Below are positions 10,601 through 19,156 of a stretch of DNA of 33,211 nt, in pieces; position 1 is the first letter of the stretch, and each line of letters starts with the position of its first letter. The position numbers and the translations under genes were made by a program. Source of the DNA: Pandoraea sp. ASV26. Lineage in GTDB: Bacteria; Pseudomonadota; Gammaproteobacteria; Burkholderiales; Burkholderiaceae. The stretch is from positions 1 to 33,211 of the forward strand of contig NZ_JAELTP010000062.1 in the NCBI RefSeq assembly GCF_016428915.1. The letters run 5' to 3'. Below the pieces are notes generated by a model. It did no database searches, was not told the DNA's origin, and saw only the letters and a list, made by a program, of their open reading frames with translations.

Positions 10601-13600
10601 AGCTTGCGTCCGGCGAGATCGAGTTGTGCGCTATCTCCAAGGGTCACATCTCCCTGTGCGGCAACGCTCAACCGGCCGCTCGGCAGCACGACATTCGTGT
10701 CGATGCTGGCCGCCCCGCCCGCGCTGAGCGCGACCTCGGCACCCAGCGCGGCGACGAGCTTGCCGTTGTCGATGACGGGCTTCGCGCGAGCACTCGCGTT
10801 CGTCACCGACACATTGCCCCCCGCGACGAAACGGTTCACCGACCCCGCCGCGCCGGTAAGCAGGGGCGTATCGATCACGATGTCACCGCCGCTGTAGTCG
10901 AAATCCTGCTTCTGGTCGTTCCACCCGTTCTGTGAACGATAAACGGACAGACCGCCCTTCTGGTTAGCAGTGACCCGCTCGCTGGCGTTGAGTTCGACCG
11001 TCGAGAAGCCCACGGTCATGCGGTTCATCTCGTGATTGACGTCGCGCTGCGTGGCCGGGCCGAAGCCGAATTCGATCTCCCGCGCGTCGATGGACAGGCG
11101 TCCGCTACCGGTGCCCGCACCGCCCGCGACGATGGCGCCCGCAGGCGACTTCGAGCCGGTCCACACCAGCCGGTCGGTGCGAATACGCGCGAGTGCGTCG
11201 CTCGCGCCGTACCCGAAGATTGCCGGCGTGCCCAGCACGAGCACGTCGATGCTCGATTTTCCGGTCGCCGCATCGATGGTCGACAGCTCGACGGAATCGT
11301 AGAAATTGATCGAGTCGCGTGCGATGAGGGACAGGCTTTCCAGCGCGGGCGCACCATAGGTGCGGTCGCCACGTAATAGTCGCGACAGCACCGTCTGATT
11401 GAGCGTAAGTCCTTCCGCGAGGTGTCCGGATGCGGCGAGCGAGTCGAGCGATGCCTGATCGCCGACATTGACCCGGCCGACAGAGAGCGACAACTGACGC
11501 GTGCCATAGCGCACGGCATCGGTGATCGTGAACCGCTTGTCGGTCGCCACTGCAATCGAGCCTTCGGAGAGCAACAGCGTTTCCCCCGCGCATGTCGCGC
11601 CCGCCGCGCAAACGCCAAGGTCGATGTAGCCGGCGCCGAAGGAATCTTGTGCGCCGGTAGGCATCGGCGACAGCATCGAGAGCCGGCCATTGGACACCGC
11701 CAGCACACCCGCCGCCCCCGGCGCGTAGGTATAACCCATGGTGGAATCCCACATGGGCATGCCGTAGCCAAGTGTATTGATGCCGCTGCCCTGCTCGATG
11801 GTGATGCCCCCGGATACGGCATTCGTGACGATGAACACTTCGCTCGCGCGCAGCGTCGCGCCACCGCGCAGCACAACCTTGGACGTGTTGCCGATGAACC
11901 CGGCCGTCGTGGCGCCGAGGATCGACCCGGTGCCATCCGAGGAGACCACGGGCAGTCCGCCAATCCCGATGCGCGCCGCGCCGATCGCGTTCAGATCGTC
12001 CGCTCTGAGCGAAATGAGCGACCGGTCGCCTTGGCGAGGTGTCGCCCCTGCACCGAGAATCTCAAAGTTACCGGTGAACGGCGCAGCAACCAGCAGGCTC
12101 GCGCCGTAACCGCCTGTGGCCGGGGTAACGTTCACCGAGCCCTGGAAGCGCAACGCCGGCGTATCGGCGATTTTTCCCTGGTAGGTATCGGCCAGGAAAT
12201 AAAGGTCGAGACGCTTGGCGTCGGCCTCGATCAACGAACGAGGTGCCCCGACGCGTTCGCTCGTGGCGCGGGCGAAGTCCGCGTAGCTCATCTCGTTGTA
12301 CTGCGAGTAGGTGCGCAGGACATCTGCCGAAGTGAGAACGGCCTGCGTCGGCGTGGCGTTACGAATGCTCGTGTTGCTCACGCTCAATTGTGCGGGAAGC
12401 GTGAGCGACCCATTGCGCATCGCGACCGGCGCGACGCCCGCCTGCGCGGCGGACTGCGTCTGCAACTCCACGCGATACGCGCCGGGCAGCAACGCGAACG
12501 TTGACGGCAGCAGCGTGTAAGTGCCTGCGGGCAATCCCGGCACCCCGGCACCGATGGTGATCTGCTGCCCGACGAGCGGGGCGCCGGCGCCGTTCTCGCT
12601 CACCACCGGCGCGTAGGCCGGCTGTGCCCCGGGCACGATGGCGTACACCGGATTGGACGAGAGCGCGGGCAGACGGAAACTTGCCTTTGTGCCGGTCTGC
12701 ACCACTTGCATGAGCGGCGCTAGACGAGCATCGGTGGAGCCGCCTCGGCCGGTGAGGAAGGCGGCACCACGAATTTCACCGCCGCCCGACAGGTCGATGA
12801 CGGCGCCCGGGTCCACGGCCAACGCATGGCTGTACACCACGACCGACGGTCCCGCACCAGCGAGCGAGTATCGCGCGTCGGCGGCAGCATTGAGATAGCT
12901 CAATCCGTCGAGCGAACCCCCATAGGGCATCACGAGTCCATTCGCGCTCACGGACGTCACGCTACCCGGTAACAAGGTAAGGATGCCGTTGGCTTCCGTA
13001 TCCATCGTCGACCCGAACGTGATCGTCCCCATTGGGGCGCGCAACACACCGCCCTGACGAATCTGCCCGGCCTTGAGTGTGAGACTGCCGAACAGCGAAT
13101 ACGGCTGCATCGACAGCGTGTCGCCCACGCGCTCGATGGTCAGGACATGCGTCGGGTCCAGCATGGTCTGGCGCACACAGCAGTCGCTCGGGTAGCTGCG
13201 CTGCCCCACGACGATCATGGCGCTCGCGTTCTGTACCGGATAGATCTGCACGGCGGCCAAGGTCGTGTCGCCCGGCGAATAGACCTCGGTCTTGTCGAGC
13301 AGACGAAGGTCGCCGGTACTGCGCAATGCGACATTGCCGAACGCATTGCGCAAGACACTGACGGGGGTTCCCGCGTTAGTTTCGATGGTGCCTGCGGTGC
13401 CGAATTGCATCCGGCCCGAGACGTCGATGAGCGCGCCGTCGATTTCGAATTTCGCCTGATCGTCGAGCAGCGGCACCCCCAGCGTCCCGGCACCTTGTCC
13501 GGTGTTCCTCGAACCACTCACCGCATTGGGCATGAGGAAGTTGTCGGCTTGCTGGCGTGTCGCGCCGGCAAGCTGCACGTAGGGCGCGGCAAGCCTGACC

Positions 13601-16600
13601 TGCGCGCCCGGTGCGGCGTTCGCTGACAGGCCAAACGAACTTGCGGTAAGGCGCAGGCTCTGGCCGAGCGACAGATTGACGTTGCCGTCGAAATCCATCA
13701 TCCCGTTGGCGAGCAACGAGAGATTGTCGAAACCACCGGCCGTCACGCGGTCTACGCCGATGCGTGCGTTGCCCAGCGCCAGTCCGCCGCCGAGCGCCCC
13801 CGGGCGCAGCGTGTCCGAGAGCGCGCTGCCGCCCTGCGTCTGGGCGACGATCATCTCGTGTGCCACGCGCACGGCATCGTCCACACTGTTGCCGCGCAAC
13901 GTGGTCCGATCGACCATGCCGTACGCAAGCGTCTCCAGCACCACGTTCAGCGTACCGCCCGCAGCGCCTGCACCGCCCGACGCCGCCTTCATATCGCCGT
14001 CGAGATAGAGACCCCGCGCGGACGCCAGCGAGATGACCCCGCCGTTGCTGGCCACGTGCGTGCGCCCCTGCCCCGGCACATCGATGTCGGCGGCTGTGCC
14101 CGACGCATCGAGCCGTGCACCAGGGCGCACGATAACGAATGCGTCGGCCGCCTCGACCTGGGTGGCGCCCGCGACATACTTCGCACCGATCTGGATGGTG
14201 CCGCCGGCGGCGACCTTGCCGGAGACGGTGCCCGAGGCATCCTGCGCCACGAACGGGCGCGCGGCGACATCGATCACGGCATTGCCGCCCAGCCAGATCG
14301 ACGTCGGCGTGAAGGTGCCCTCGGGCCTGCCTTGCGCATCGCCCGTGCCGAACAGACCCGGCAACAGGCTGACGGTGCCCGATGCGGCCCGCAACGTGCC
14401 GAGCACCGTCATCTGCCCGTTGCCCGTGAGCGTGATGCTGCGTCCCGGATCGACTTCGATCTGTGCCCCGTCGCCTACGCTCAACTGCGCACGTTTGAGC
14501 TGCGAACCGGCGGACAAGGCAAGATCGGCCCCGCTGCGCTGCGTGATCGTGCCCTTGGCGGCATCGCTTTGCCAGACGGGCGCGAGGACGACCGACAGTA
14601 CGCCCGACGGGTCGCTGCCGCTCATCGCGTCGCGCGCGGCTTGCCCGTCGACGTTCAGCACGGGCATGACAACGTCGAGGTGCGCGCCATCCGCTACCGT
14701 CAAACCCAGTTGGCCCGTCACGTCATAGCGGGAGAAACCGGTCGAGAAAAGCGACGCACTGAGCGAAGTGTCGGGCGACGAGCCGAGCGACGTCGGCGCG
14801 CCGATCACAACGCCATTGCCGGTGTCCAGTTTCAACGTGCCGCCACCGCTCACGCCATAGGCACGCAGTTCGCCGTCGACGTGCAGTTCACCTGCGCTTT
14901 TGCCCGTCGTGTCGTACTGGCTCGCGAGCAGCGACACATTGCCGCCCTTGCCGCCGCGCACCGCGCCGTTCGCGAGCCGCACGGCACCCGACGAGACATC
15001 GATGGTGCTGCCCTGCTGCACTCGCACGTCGCCGGTCGTCGAGAAGAGAACGCTGCCGCCATTGAGGTACGGCATACCGTGGATGCCCGCCTCGTCATCG
15101 TCCGCACGACTCCACAGGCCGCGCGCGTCGAGCGTCGCACCCTGCGCCACCTTGACGTACTGGCCGCCGGCAATCACTGCGGGGTCCGTGATGGGGACGT
15201 CGCCCCACGCGCCACTCGTCGCTTCGAGCACGCGCGGCACAATGTTGCCTGCCGCAATCGAGCCACTGCGTGCCGTCACGTTCGCGTCGATGTTGACGCG
15301 CGTCGCATGCAAGCCAACGTCGCCGCCATCCGCCACACGAATGTCGCGCGAGAGCGTCAGTTCCTCCGTCGCCAGCAGCTTCACGCCGCCGAATTGCTGA
15401 CGGTTGAGCCAGCCCGCGTCGAGCGATATCTTGCCTGCGCGCTGGGGGTCGAGCGCACTCCCCTGCGCAATGGATGCCGCCAGCGCCTGAACTTCGCCGA
15501 CATTGATCGTGCGCGCGATGGCCGACGGGCTGTCGCGAAGCGAGAGCGTGGTGTCGTCGTAATAGGGCGTGAGCTTGCCGACGATCAACTGAGCGGCACG
15601 CGGTGCGGCAAGCTGCGATTGCAGATACCCGTCGTAAAGCCCTCGGTCGGCAGCCTGTGTCTGGCGCGGGCCTTGATAAACGGCGGTATCGACATCGCCT
15701 TCGAGCACCGCGGAGGGTGACGAGATAATCAACCGTCCGGCATCGCGCCCCACGGTGTACCCGTTCTCCAGACGCTGCCCCGGTGCGATGAACATCGTGG
15801 CGTACGTCTCGGTCGTGCTCTTTCCCCAGCGGGCGTGTTCGGCCTCGAACCCGCGATACGTGCCGAGGTACTGCAAATCGCCCGGTGCGTTATCCACTCG
15901 ATACAACTGTCCATCCGCACCACGCAGCCAGCTTTGCCGGATCATCCCGGTCTGCACATCGAGCGTGCCGCCCGCCAGATTGATGAGCGAGCCAGAGCGC
16001 GTGACCACCTCGGCACCGCCCAGTTGCACCGTCCCGCCCTGCGCCGCCCACTCGCCGACGCCATGCGACGCCGTGTTCAGATACCCGCTCACTTCCAGCA
16101 GGCCGCCCTGCGTGTACCAACGGTCGGTGGTGTACCCCTGCGTTCCGGCAGGCAAGCGCACCAGATAGCGTCGATCGATGTAGACGGTCAGGTTGTTGAG
16201 CAAATGCGTGTCCCGATTGCTCGGTGCATCGCGCTGCTCATTACCCTGGACGTTGACTTCGATATTGTTCGCCGACATCGCCACCTGCACGCCCACGGCA
16301 CCGGAGACGTCGAGCTTCGCGCGCTCCATCGCCATCGCGCGACGCGTGGCCAGTACATTGATCTGCCCGCCCGTGGCAAGCGTGAGCGAGTCGCTGTCGA
16401 ACAACACGTCGCCGGAAGAGACGATCTGCACGAGCGACTGATCCCGACGGTTGTACAACCCGGATTCCGCCACCTTCGCGGCGTCGGCCAGCAATGTCGT
16501 GCGCTGTGCATCGAGTGCCGCATCGCCCGACGTGTCGAGCACGATGGCGTTGAGTGCGCCGGGGGCAACGCGCACCAGCGCATTGCTGTCACCGCTTGCC

Positions 16601-17862
16601 GTCAGATGAATCGTGCCGCGCGCATTGACCGACGTGGTGGAGACCAGCACACCGCTTTGTTCGATCTGGCGCGCCGCGAGCGTGATGTCGCCAAGCTCCG
16701 CCTGAATCAGACCGCTGTTGCTCACGCGCCCGGCCGTCGACCCCGGCAGCAGCTTCGGCTCGACTTCGTTGCCACGCGTACTCGAATTCAGATTGCCGTC
16801 GGTGCCGACACCGCGCCGGATCACGAAGGCATCGCCGCCTGCAATGACCGTCTGCCCAGAAGGCGTGACGATGGTGCCGCGATTGTGGGCTTCGCGCCCG
16901 AGCAGCAGCACGTAGCCGCCGCCTTCGGTCACCGATTGCGGGCGTTGCGTATTGATCCGTGCGCCCGCATCTACCGTGACGTTCGCCGTCGCGCCCGTGT
17001 GCGACACGTTCGATCCGCTCACCTGAAGATCGTTGGCGAACGTCGGCACCGTCGCGCCGGACACGGCCGCGCCGTAGATACCGCGATTGAACTGATCGTT
17101 CGTCATGCCAACGGCCGCGGCCACGAGGTTGCGCGTGTCGACCTGCGCCGTTCCCGAGAATTGAATGCCGTTGCGGTTGACGATCATCACCGTGCCGTCG
17201 GCCTTGATCTGCCCCTGAATCTGACTCGGACGCGCCTGCGGGTCGTTTACGCGGTTGAGCACGGCCCAGCCCGGCTGCTGCACGAACTCGACGGTCGTGC
17301 GGCGGCCGACATTGAACGTCTCCCAGTTCAGAATCGCCTTCTCGCCCGTCTGCTCGACGGCCACCTTGGTGTTGCCCGCCGCGTCGCGCGTCTGCACGAT
17401 GTCCTTCTTCGCATTGATCCAGCCAGCGGTGAGGCTATTGGTGTCGACCTTCAGGCCGCCTTCGGTCAGACCATCGGGAATCGTCTCGGGTGTCGCAGCC
17501 GCCGCCTGACGTGCGGCATTCTGCGCGGCCTGCATTGCAGCGATGCCTTGCGCAGCGGTGGCGAGATTGGCAATGGAGTTCTGCAACGCCTGATTCGCGC
17601 GTTGCTGCTGTTCGCCCGGATTTTGCAACGACGACACCGGCATGCCGTTCGGCAGACGGCCCGTTTGCGCGGCGGTGGATTGCGCTGCACCGCGCGCCGC
17701 AAACCACGCGTTGCTGAAGGCCTGCTGCGCATGCGCCGCGCCGATCATGGCGCTGCTCGCCGCGAATACCGCCACCGCTTGCGCGAGCGGCCGGATGCGC
17801 GGCAAACGTGCGCTGGCACGCGTGTGCGTTGAAGGGGAAACTACGCGCTTGTGCATGGTCAT
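4663..17862 (-). CDS. Giant filamentous haemagglutinin-family exoprotein (TpsA)
   Basis: A 4399-residue two-partner-secretion exoprotein, predicted to be an adhesin exported by the TpsB at 27151-28836. Signal peptide 1-45 (cleavage after AHA), an A/Q-rich stretch about 46-125, then the TPS haemagglutination-activity domain about 128-290, with ILNWETFNVG at 177-186 and NRNGIQFSG at 229-237 in place of the usual NPNGI motif. The bulk is a repetitive beta-helix. Residues about 2855-2992 hold seven loose copies of a PAGTxLPA motif. A DUF3739-like region lies about 3930-4100 (GRHFDAASMDARQFFDALPP). The only cysteines I found are 1561-1562 and 2085/2091. An in-frame TTG at 17946 exists, but ATG at 17862, with GGGA upstream and a normal signal-peptide length, is preferred. 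The frame is open throughout. It follows its fecR neighbour by 201 bases. Confidence 0.93.
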   Translation of the reverse strand: MTMHKRVVSPSTHTRASARLPRIRPLAQAVAVFAASSAMIGAAHAQQAFSNAWFAARGAAQSTAAQTGRLPNGMPVSSLQNPGEQQQRANQALQNSIANLATAAQGIAAMQAAQNAARQAAAATPETIPDGLTEGGLKVDTNSLTAGWINAKKDIVQTRDAAGNTKVAVEQTGEKAILNWETFNVGRRTTVEFVQQPGWAVLNRVNDPQARPSQIQGQIKADGTVMIVNRNGIQFSGTAQVDTRNLVAAAVGMTNDQFNRGIYGAAVSGATVPTFANDLQVSGSNVSHTGATANVTVDAGARINTQRPQSVTEGGGYVLLLGREAHNRGTIVTPSGQTVIAGGDAFVIRRGVGTDGNLNSSTRGNEVEPKLLPGSTAGRVSNSGLIQAELGDITLAARQIEQSGVLVSTTSVNARGTIHLTASGDSNALVRVAPGALNAIVLDTSGDAALDAQRTTLLADAAKVAESGLYNRRDQSLVQIVSSGDVLFDSDSLTLATGGQINVLATRRAMAMERAKLDVSGAVGVQVAMSANNIEVNVQGNEQRDAPSNRDTHLLNNLTVYIDRRYLVRLPAGTQGYTTDRWYTQGGLLEVSGYLNTASHGVGEWAAQGGTVQLGGAEVVTRSGSLINLAGGTLDVQTGMIRQSWLRGADGQLYRVDNAPGDLQYLGTYRGFEAEHARWGKSTTETYATMFIAPGQRLENGYTVGRDAGRLIISSPSAVLEGDVDTAVYQGPRQTQAADRGLYDGYLQSQLAAPRAAQLIVGKLTPYYDDTTLSLRDSPSAIARTINVGEVQALAASIAQGSALDPQRAGKISLDAGWLNRQQFGGVKLLATEELTLSRDIRVADGGDVGLHATRVNIDANVTARSGSIAAGNIVPRVLEATSGAWGDVPITDPAVIAGGQYVKVAQGATLDARGLWSRADDDEAGIHGMPYLNGGSVLFSTTGDVRVQQGSTIDVSSGAVRLANGAVRGGKGGNVSLLASQYDTTGKSAGELHVDGELRAYGVSGGGTLKLDTGNGVVIGAPTSLGSSPDTSLSASLFSTGFSRYDVTGQLGLTVADGAHLDVVMPVLNVDGQAARDAMSGSDPSGVLSVVLAPVWQSDAAKGTITQRSGADLALSAGSQLKRAQLSVGDGAQIEVDPGRSITLTGNGQMTVLGTLRAASGTVSLLPGLFGTGDAQGRPEGTFTPTSIWLGGNAVIDVAARPFVAQDASGTVSGKVAAGGTIQIGAKYVAGATQVEAADAFVIVRPGARLDASGTAADIDVPGQGRTHVASNGGVISLASARGLYLDGDMKAASGGAGAAGGTLNVVLETLAYGMVDRTTLRGNSVDDAVRVAHEMIVAQTQGGSALSDTLRPGALGGGLALGNARIGVDRVTAGGFDNLSLLANGMMDFDGNVNLSLGQSLRLTASSFGLSANAAPGAQVRLAAPYVQLAGATRQQADNFLMPNAVSGSRNTGQGAGTLGVPLLDDQAKFEIDGALIDVSGRMQFGTAGTIETNAGTPVSVLRNAFGNVALRSTGDLRLLDKTEVYSPGDTTLAAVQIYPVQNASAMIVVGQRSYPSDCCVRQTMLDPTHVLTIERVGDTLSMQPYSLFGSLTLKAGQIRQGGVLRAPMGTITFGSTMDTEANGILTLLPGSVTSVSANGLVMPYGGSLDGLSYLNAAADARYSLAGAGPSVVVYSHALAVDPGAVIDLSGGGEIRGAAFLTGRGGSTDARLAPLMQVVQTGTKASFRLPALSSNPVYAIVPGAQPAYAPVVSENGAGAPLVGQQITIGAGVPGLPAGTYTLLPSTFALLPGAYRVELQTQSAAQAGVAPVAMRNGSLTLPAQLSVSNTSIRNATPTQAVLTSADVLRTYSQYNEMSYADFARATSERVGAPRSLIEADAKRLDLYFLADTYQGKIADTPALRFQGSVNVTPATGGYGASLLVAAPFTGNFEILGAGATPRQGDRSLISLRADDLNAIGAARIGIGGLPVVSSDGTGSILGATTAGFIGNTSKVVLRGGATLRASEVFIVTNAVSGGITIEQGSGINTLGYGMPMWDSTMGYTYAPGAAGVLAVSNGRLSMLSPMPTGAQDSFGAGYIDLGVCAAGATCAGETLLLSEGSIAVATDKRFTITDAVRYGTRQLSLSVGRVNVGDQASLDSLAASGHLAEGLTLNQTVLSRLLRGDRTYGAPALESLSLIARDSINFYDSVELSTIDAATGKSSIDVLVLGTPAIFGYGASDALARIRTDRLVWTGSKSPAGAIVAGGAGTGSGRLSIDAREIEFGFGPATQRDVNHEMNRMTVGFSTVELNASERVTANQKGGLSVYRSQNGWNDQKQDFDYSGGDIVIDTPLLTGAAGSVNRFVAGGNVSVTNASARAKPVIDNGKLVAALGAEVALSAGGAASIDTNVVLPSGRLSVAAQGDVTLGDSAQLDLAGRKLDFFDASKYSWGGDVIVSSANGNVRQSAGSRIDLSAQENRAGKLTVTALSPASGAVSLAGQVLGGASGRYDAGGTFVPFAAGGVDIRAQRIDDFVALNARLTEGGVFGSRSFQIKQGNLVVGDELKAREITLSIDGGHLDVLGRVDASGAQAGTIRLSARDGVTVGANAVLDAHSTTLRLDSYGQPIEASNRAVIEINGNQGRVVLVDGARLDVRAGTNDAKGAPLSVGTVEISAKRLGGGLGGANEALGNDIAIDAGGNVVIDGARSITVNGMYRDTQAPAGTDVSVDGRPYQVIDQGYLDTLHAQNETFMTNALANSALLARLAGLRRYTEAFHLRPGVEIVSATPNGDIHLDGDIDMSRYRYASLNPNTQKTGVWGSGEAGALTIRAGGNLNVFGSLTDGFDTSKLTPGADNKGWVLTSGTAGWGGDAVVPVGGLVTLAAGTAFPADRKLNYDVQVAATNLPAGTRLPARITLSADLTLPSGTVLGAAVRDAAGNVVYPAGTALTSALTLRSGMQIDAGMLLPVDTSVAAMRWPAGAVMPVSLRLAADVLLPKGAIIPAETDVKLPGDVLSVNVRPADADGNQGQLHALAPMLQAGSASWSLRLVAGADTSAADPRALQPLGADGHLTLADTHYGMALSSVLKPGTGTLGVYRWGPDAAELGAVEGEIVTPEELLAWGISTPADIDLWNGYYDAFRLVTPGIPAEYEMKTQPAREPVFSVVRTGTGDLDMLAAGNFTMSSPFGVYTAGTQARDVTSAYNLARATIKNTSVLGAEGAAFEQYVSGAQSLYSAWYPEHGGNLFVRAQGDIRGDTVGTRDGYQRPTSFGVPRAVPDAGNLGNWLWRQGSGSAIAQGGVPSAWWVNFGTYVVGKEDGYAAFETAPFLVGFTGLGTLGGGNVVLEAGANAGMLESRMGAGNTYGPSALARSEGLNVAVGSTGRVSGDGSQIQLTGGGDLDVRIGGGLNPVREVRAITQPGSTIKDSAEWRNGNLGLNGTFTNLRGATRIEAGALGGVDALFSVTDLRETRARDVFTSQIGMATGGPTLILGDSTIRIDTRGDLVIGGYGDATRAQQRTNGTPFSVAGVNYSGEGFSWFTLWTPSTAIDLFSAGGNLAPLTAMADPREGANYASTDGRFVLPATLRAVAASGNIYNGFSATRILDAESKQTIGDTPALLAPEPVSSLFKVAPDGGALEMIAGQSLFGSGFPISRSAADPTALPTPQNPAFMGGTRSAWFGRAYLTNVRQDAIAPSLLFFYSVDSATRFPMFSQTPATVSGYDFTGMAPARFYALTGDIVGLQTGGIDYRGSLTPVAGTQPTWYEGNGAVAIRAGRDIVNSGTPLGTYLSTNAIFAGWTTTPDFNDPVNNPGRPMKVASTTMRGNLIVQNSADDVSVVSAGRDILYSTFYVAGPGLLEITAGRNVFMGDKAELRSLGALANAKSGDRSNGAAIAVAAGVGPRGLDGIDFKAFAARYLDAANLADGARPLADQPGKAVVVYGGELTLSGWLSQQFGYSGNAAGADAFLVTKQAELDAASKAAGSAGGIAKRDLRNEFAQQSQLYLVNWLTTRFGGRNGLGRHFDAASMDARQFFDALPPEQQRAYLRDVYFAELRASGREYNDASGPRAGSYLRGRQAIATLFPSQDESGASREYDGSLTMYSSALYYQQNLNRQSTTRPVPGVKYLTQAQWVARGSPQYDVPHYEVQDAGIHTDFGGGVSIMTPGGRTLVGVDGGFVPGEGSGVLTQGRGNIDMYARDSILLGQSRVFTTFGGNILAWSAQGDINAGRGSKSTVVYTPQHRVYDDLGLVALSPTTPNTGAGIATLNPIPEIPPGDVDLIAPLGTIDAGEAGIRVSGNVNIAALRVMNAENIQVQGKSIGIPSVAAVNVGALTNASATAAQAAAAAQDAVARERASARQSQPSIFSVRMLDAGASSDATGKPRADSGRMFRYDPASPVQVLGQMNLSEAQLQALTPTERKNLMR

Positions 17863-18063
17863 CTCAATCCCGTCTGGCGTCTCGTGCGGCCGTGGGACGT
17901 TGTCTCGCGACAACGCCAGCGACGGCCCTGGCAGGTTTTCGTTCAAGCGATGCGAACGCTTGACGCTCTCGGGACTAAGACCGTTCGGCGCGAGCCAATC
18001 GGCAAGGATTTATTTGAATCTTTCGTGACACGCACTGATCGTCACGAAGCGCAACGCCTGCGC
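17863..18063 (-). promoter_or_regulatory. Leader / promoter region of tpsA with an inverted repeat
   Basis: The 201-base gap between the second fecR gene and tpsA contains a perfect eight-base inverted repeat, TTCGTGAC (18022-18029) and GTCACGAA (18041-18048), separated by 11 bases, just after the fecR stop. No T-run follows in the direction of transcription, so an operator or attenuator is as likely as a terminator. A+T-rich sequence (18008-18021) comes next. The ECF sigma factor upstream could read a promoter here, but I see no sure -35/-10 pair. Confidence 0.4.
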
Positions 18064-19080
18064 TCAGCCGAGCAGAACGATGCCGCCCGGCAAGGTGTGC
18101 GCGGAGAGTTGCAGCGAGCGCTCGATCTGGCCGAGCGCCACGTCGAGCGAGCGGATCGCAAAGCGCCCCGTGACCGGACGCGCCGCAAGCCTGTCGTTCA
18201 TCAACACGACCTTGCCCGGACGATAACGGTTGATCTCGTCGATGACCTCGCCGAGCGGGACTTCGGCAAAACGAAGATAGCCCTCGCGCCATGCCGGCAT
18301 GTCGTTGTCACCGACGTTCACGAGCGACTGCAACGCACGCTCGTCGTAGACCAGTTGCTGACGCGCACGCAATTGCACGCGTCCGGCCGTGTGCACGACG
18401 TCGGCCACCCCGTCGATACAGGTGACGCACACCTTCTGCGAGACATTGCGCACTTCCACACGGGCACGGTGTGCGATCGTGCGTCCCGCCCCGGCGACGA
18501 TCTCGAAGGGCGCCGCCGCCCGCGTGGTATCGACCGCCGCTTCGCCACCCAGCAGATCGATGCCGGGCGTGCTGCCCGCGTGCAGCGCCACGCTCGTGCG
18601 CGTGTTCATCTCGACAGACACGTTGCCGGCCAGCGCGACCGTGCGCTGTTCGCCAGTGCCGGTGCTGTAATCCGCGCGCAATGCGGCTGCGCCCGGCAAC
18701 AGACCGAGCGGCGCACCGATCACGGCAACACCGGCAGCGCTCGCGAACGCCCCGGCGGCACCCGCTAACCACCAGCGACGGCGCGGATCGAAACCGCGTG
18801 TGGCCTTTCGCTTCGACGCAGCCGTCGTGGCGGACGCGGCACAAGCCACGCCTGCGGCAGCGCTCCGATGGGCGGCCTGCGTCAATTGCTGCCATTGCCG
18901 ACACGCGTTCGTCAGCGCCTGTGCATGGCTCGGGTCGCGCCGTGCCCACTTGCGCAGCGCATCGCCGTCGGCATGCGTCATCTCGCCGGACGCCATGCGA
19001 CGCACCCAGGTCATGGCCTGACGCTCAAGCGCATCGAGACGCCGCTTAGGCGGCAACGGCGCTTCGGGTCGTGAACTCAT
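18064..19080 (-). CDS. FecR-like anti-sigma factor, VreR-type (second signalling set)
   Basis: A 338-residue single-pass membrane regulator. Residues about 15-65 are the DUF4880-type cytoplasmic part (LERQAMTWVRRMASGEMTHAD), about 103-125 the membrane helix following a basic stretch (RRRWW), about 138-240 the periplasmic FecR domain (GTGEQRTVALAGNVSVEMNT), and the C-terminus (about 265-338) the STN-like fold (FAEVPLGEVIDEINRY). It is expected to control the ECF factor encoded just upstream. ATG start with GAGAGGTGA as ribosome site. It shares the order STN protein, sigma, FecR with P. aeruginosa vreA-vreI-vreR. Residues 218-221 hold a C-x-x-C (CVTC) in the periplasmic part, unusual for the family. 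Confidence 0.9.
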   Translation of the reverse strand: MSSRPEAPLPPKRRLDALERQAMTWVRRMASGEMTHADGDALRKWARRDPSHAQALTNACRQWQQLTQAAHRSAAAGVACAASATTAASKRKATRGFDPRRRWWLAGAAGAFASAAGVAVIGAPLGLLPGAAALRADYSTGTGEQRTVALAGNVSVEMNTRTSVALHAGSTPGIDLLGGEAAVDTTRAAAPFEIVAGAGRTIAHRARVEVRNVSQKVCVTCIDGVADVVHTAGRVQLRARQQLVYDERALQSLVNVGDNDMPAWREGYLRFAEVPLGEVIDEINRYRPGKVVLMNDRLAARPVTGRFAIRSLDVALGQIERSLQLSAHTLPGGIVLLG

Positions 19081-19156
19081 GGCGTCACCTCTCGCAGGAG
19101 ACAGAAGGTCTCACTCCATGAGACGGTTTTCCCGCATGCCATCGGCAATCCTGCCT

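Noticed and set aside
13858-17832. Further long plus-strand open frames (620 and 665 codons) opposite tpsA
   Set aside because: Same arginine-rich shadow composition; the tpsA frame shows a continuous, convincing exoprotein.
17863-17946. A 28-codon longer N-terminus of tpsA from a TTG at 17946
   Set aside because: Rare start without a good ribosome site and it would push the signal-peptide core too far in; ATG at 17862 fits better.
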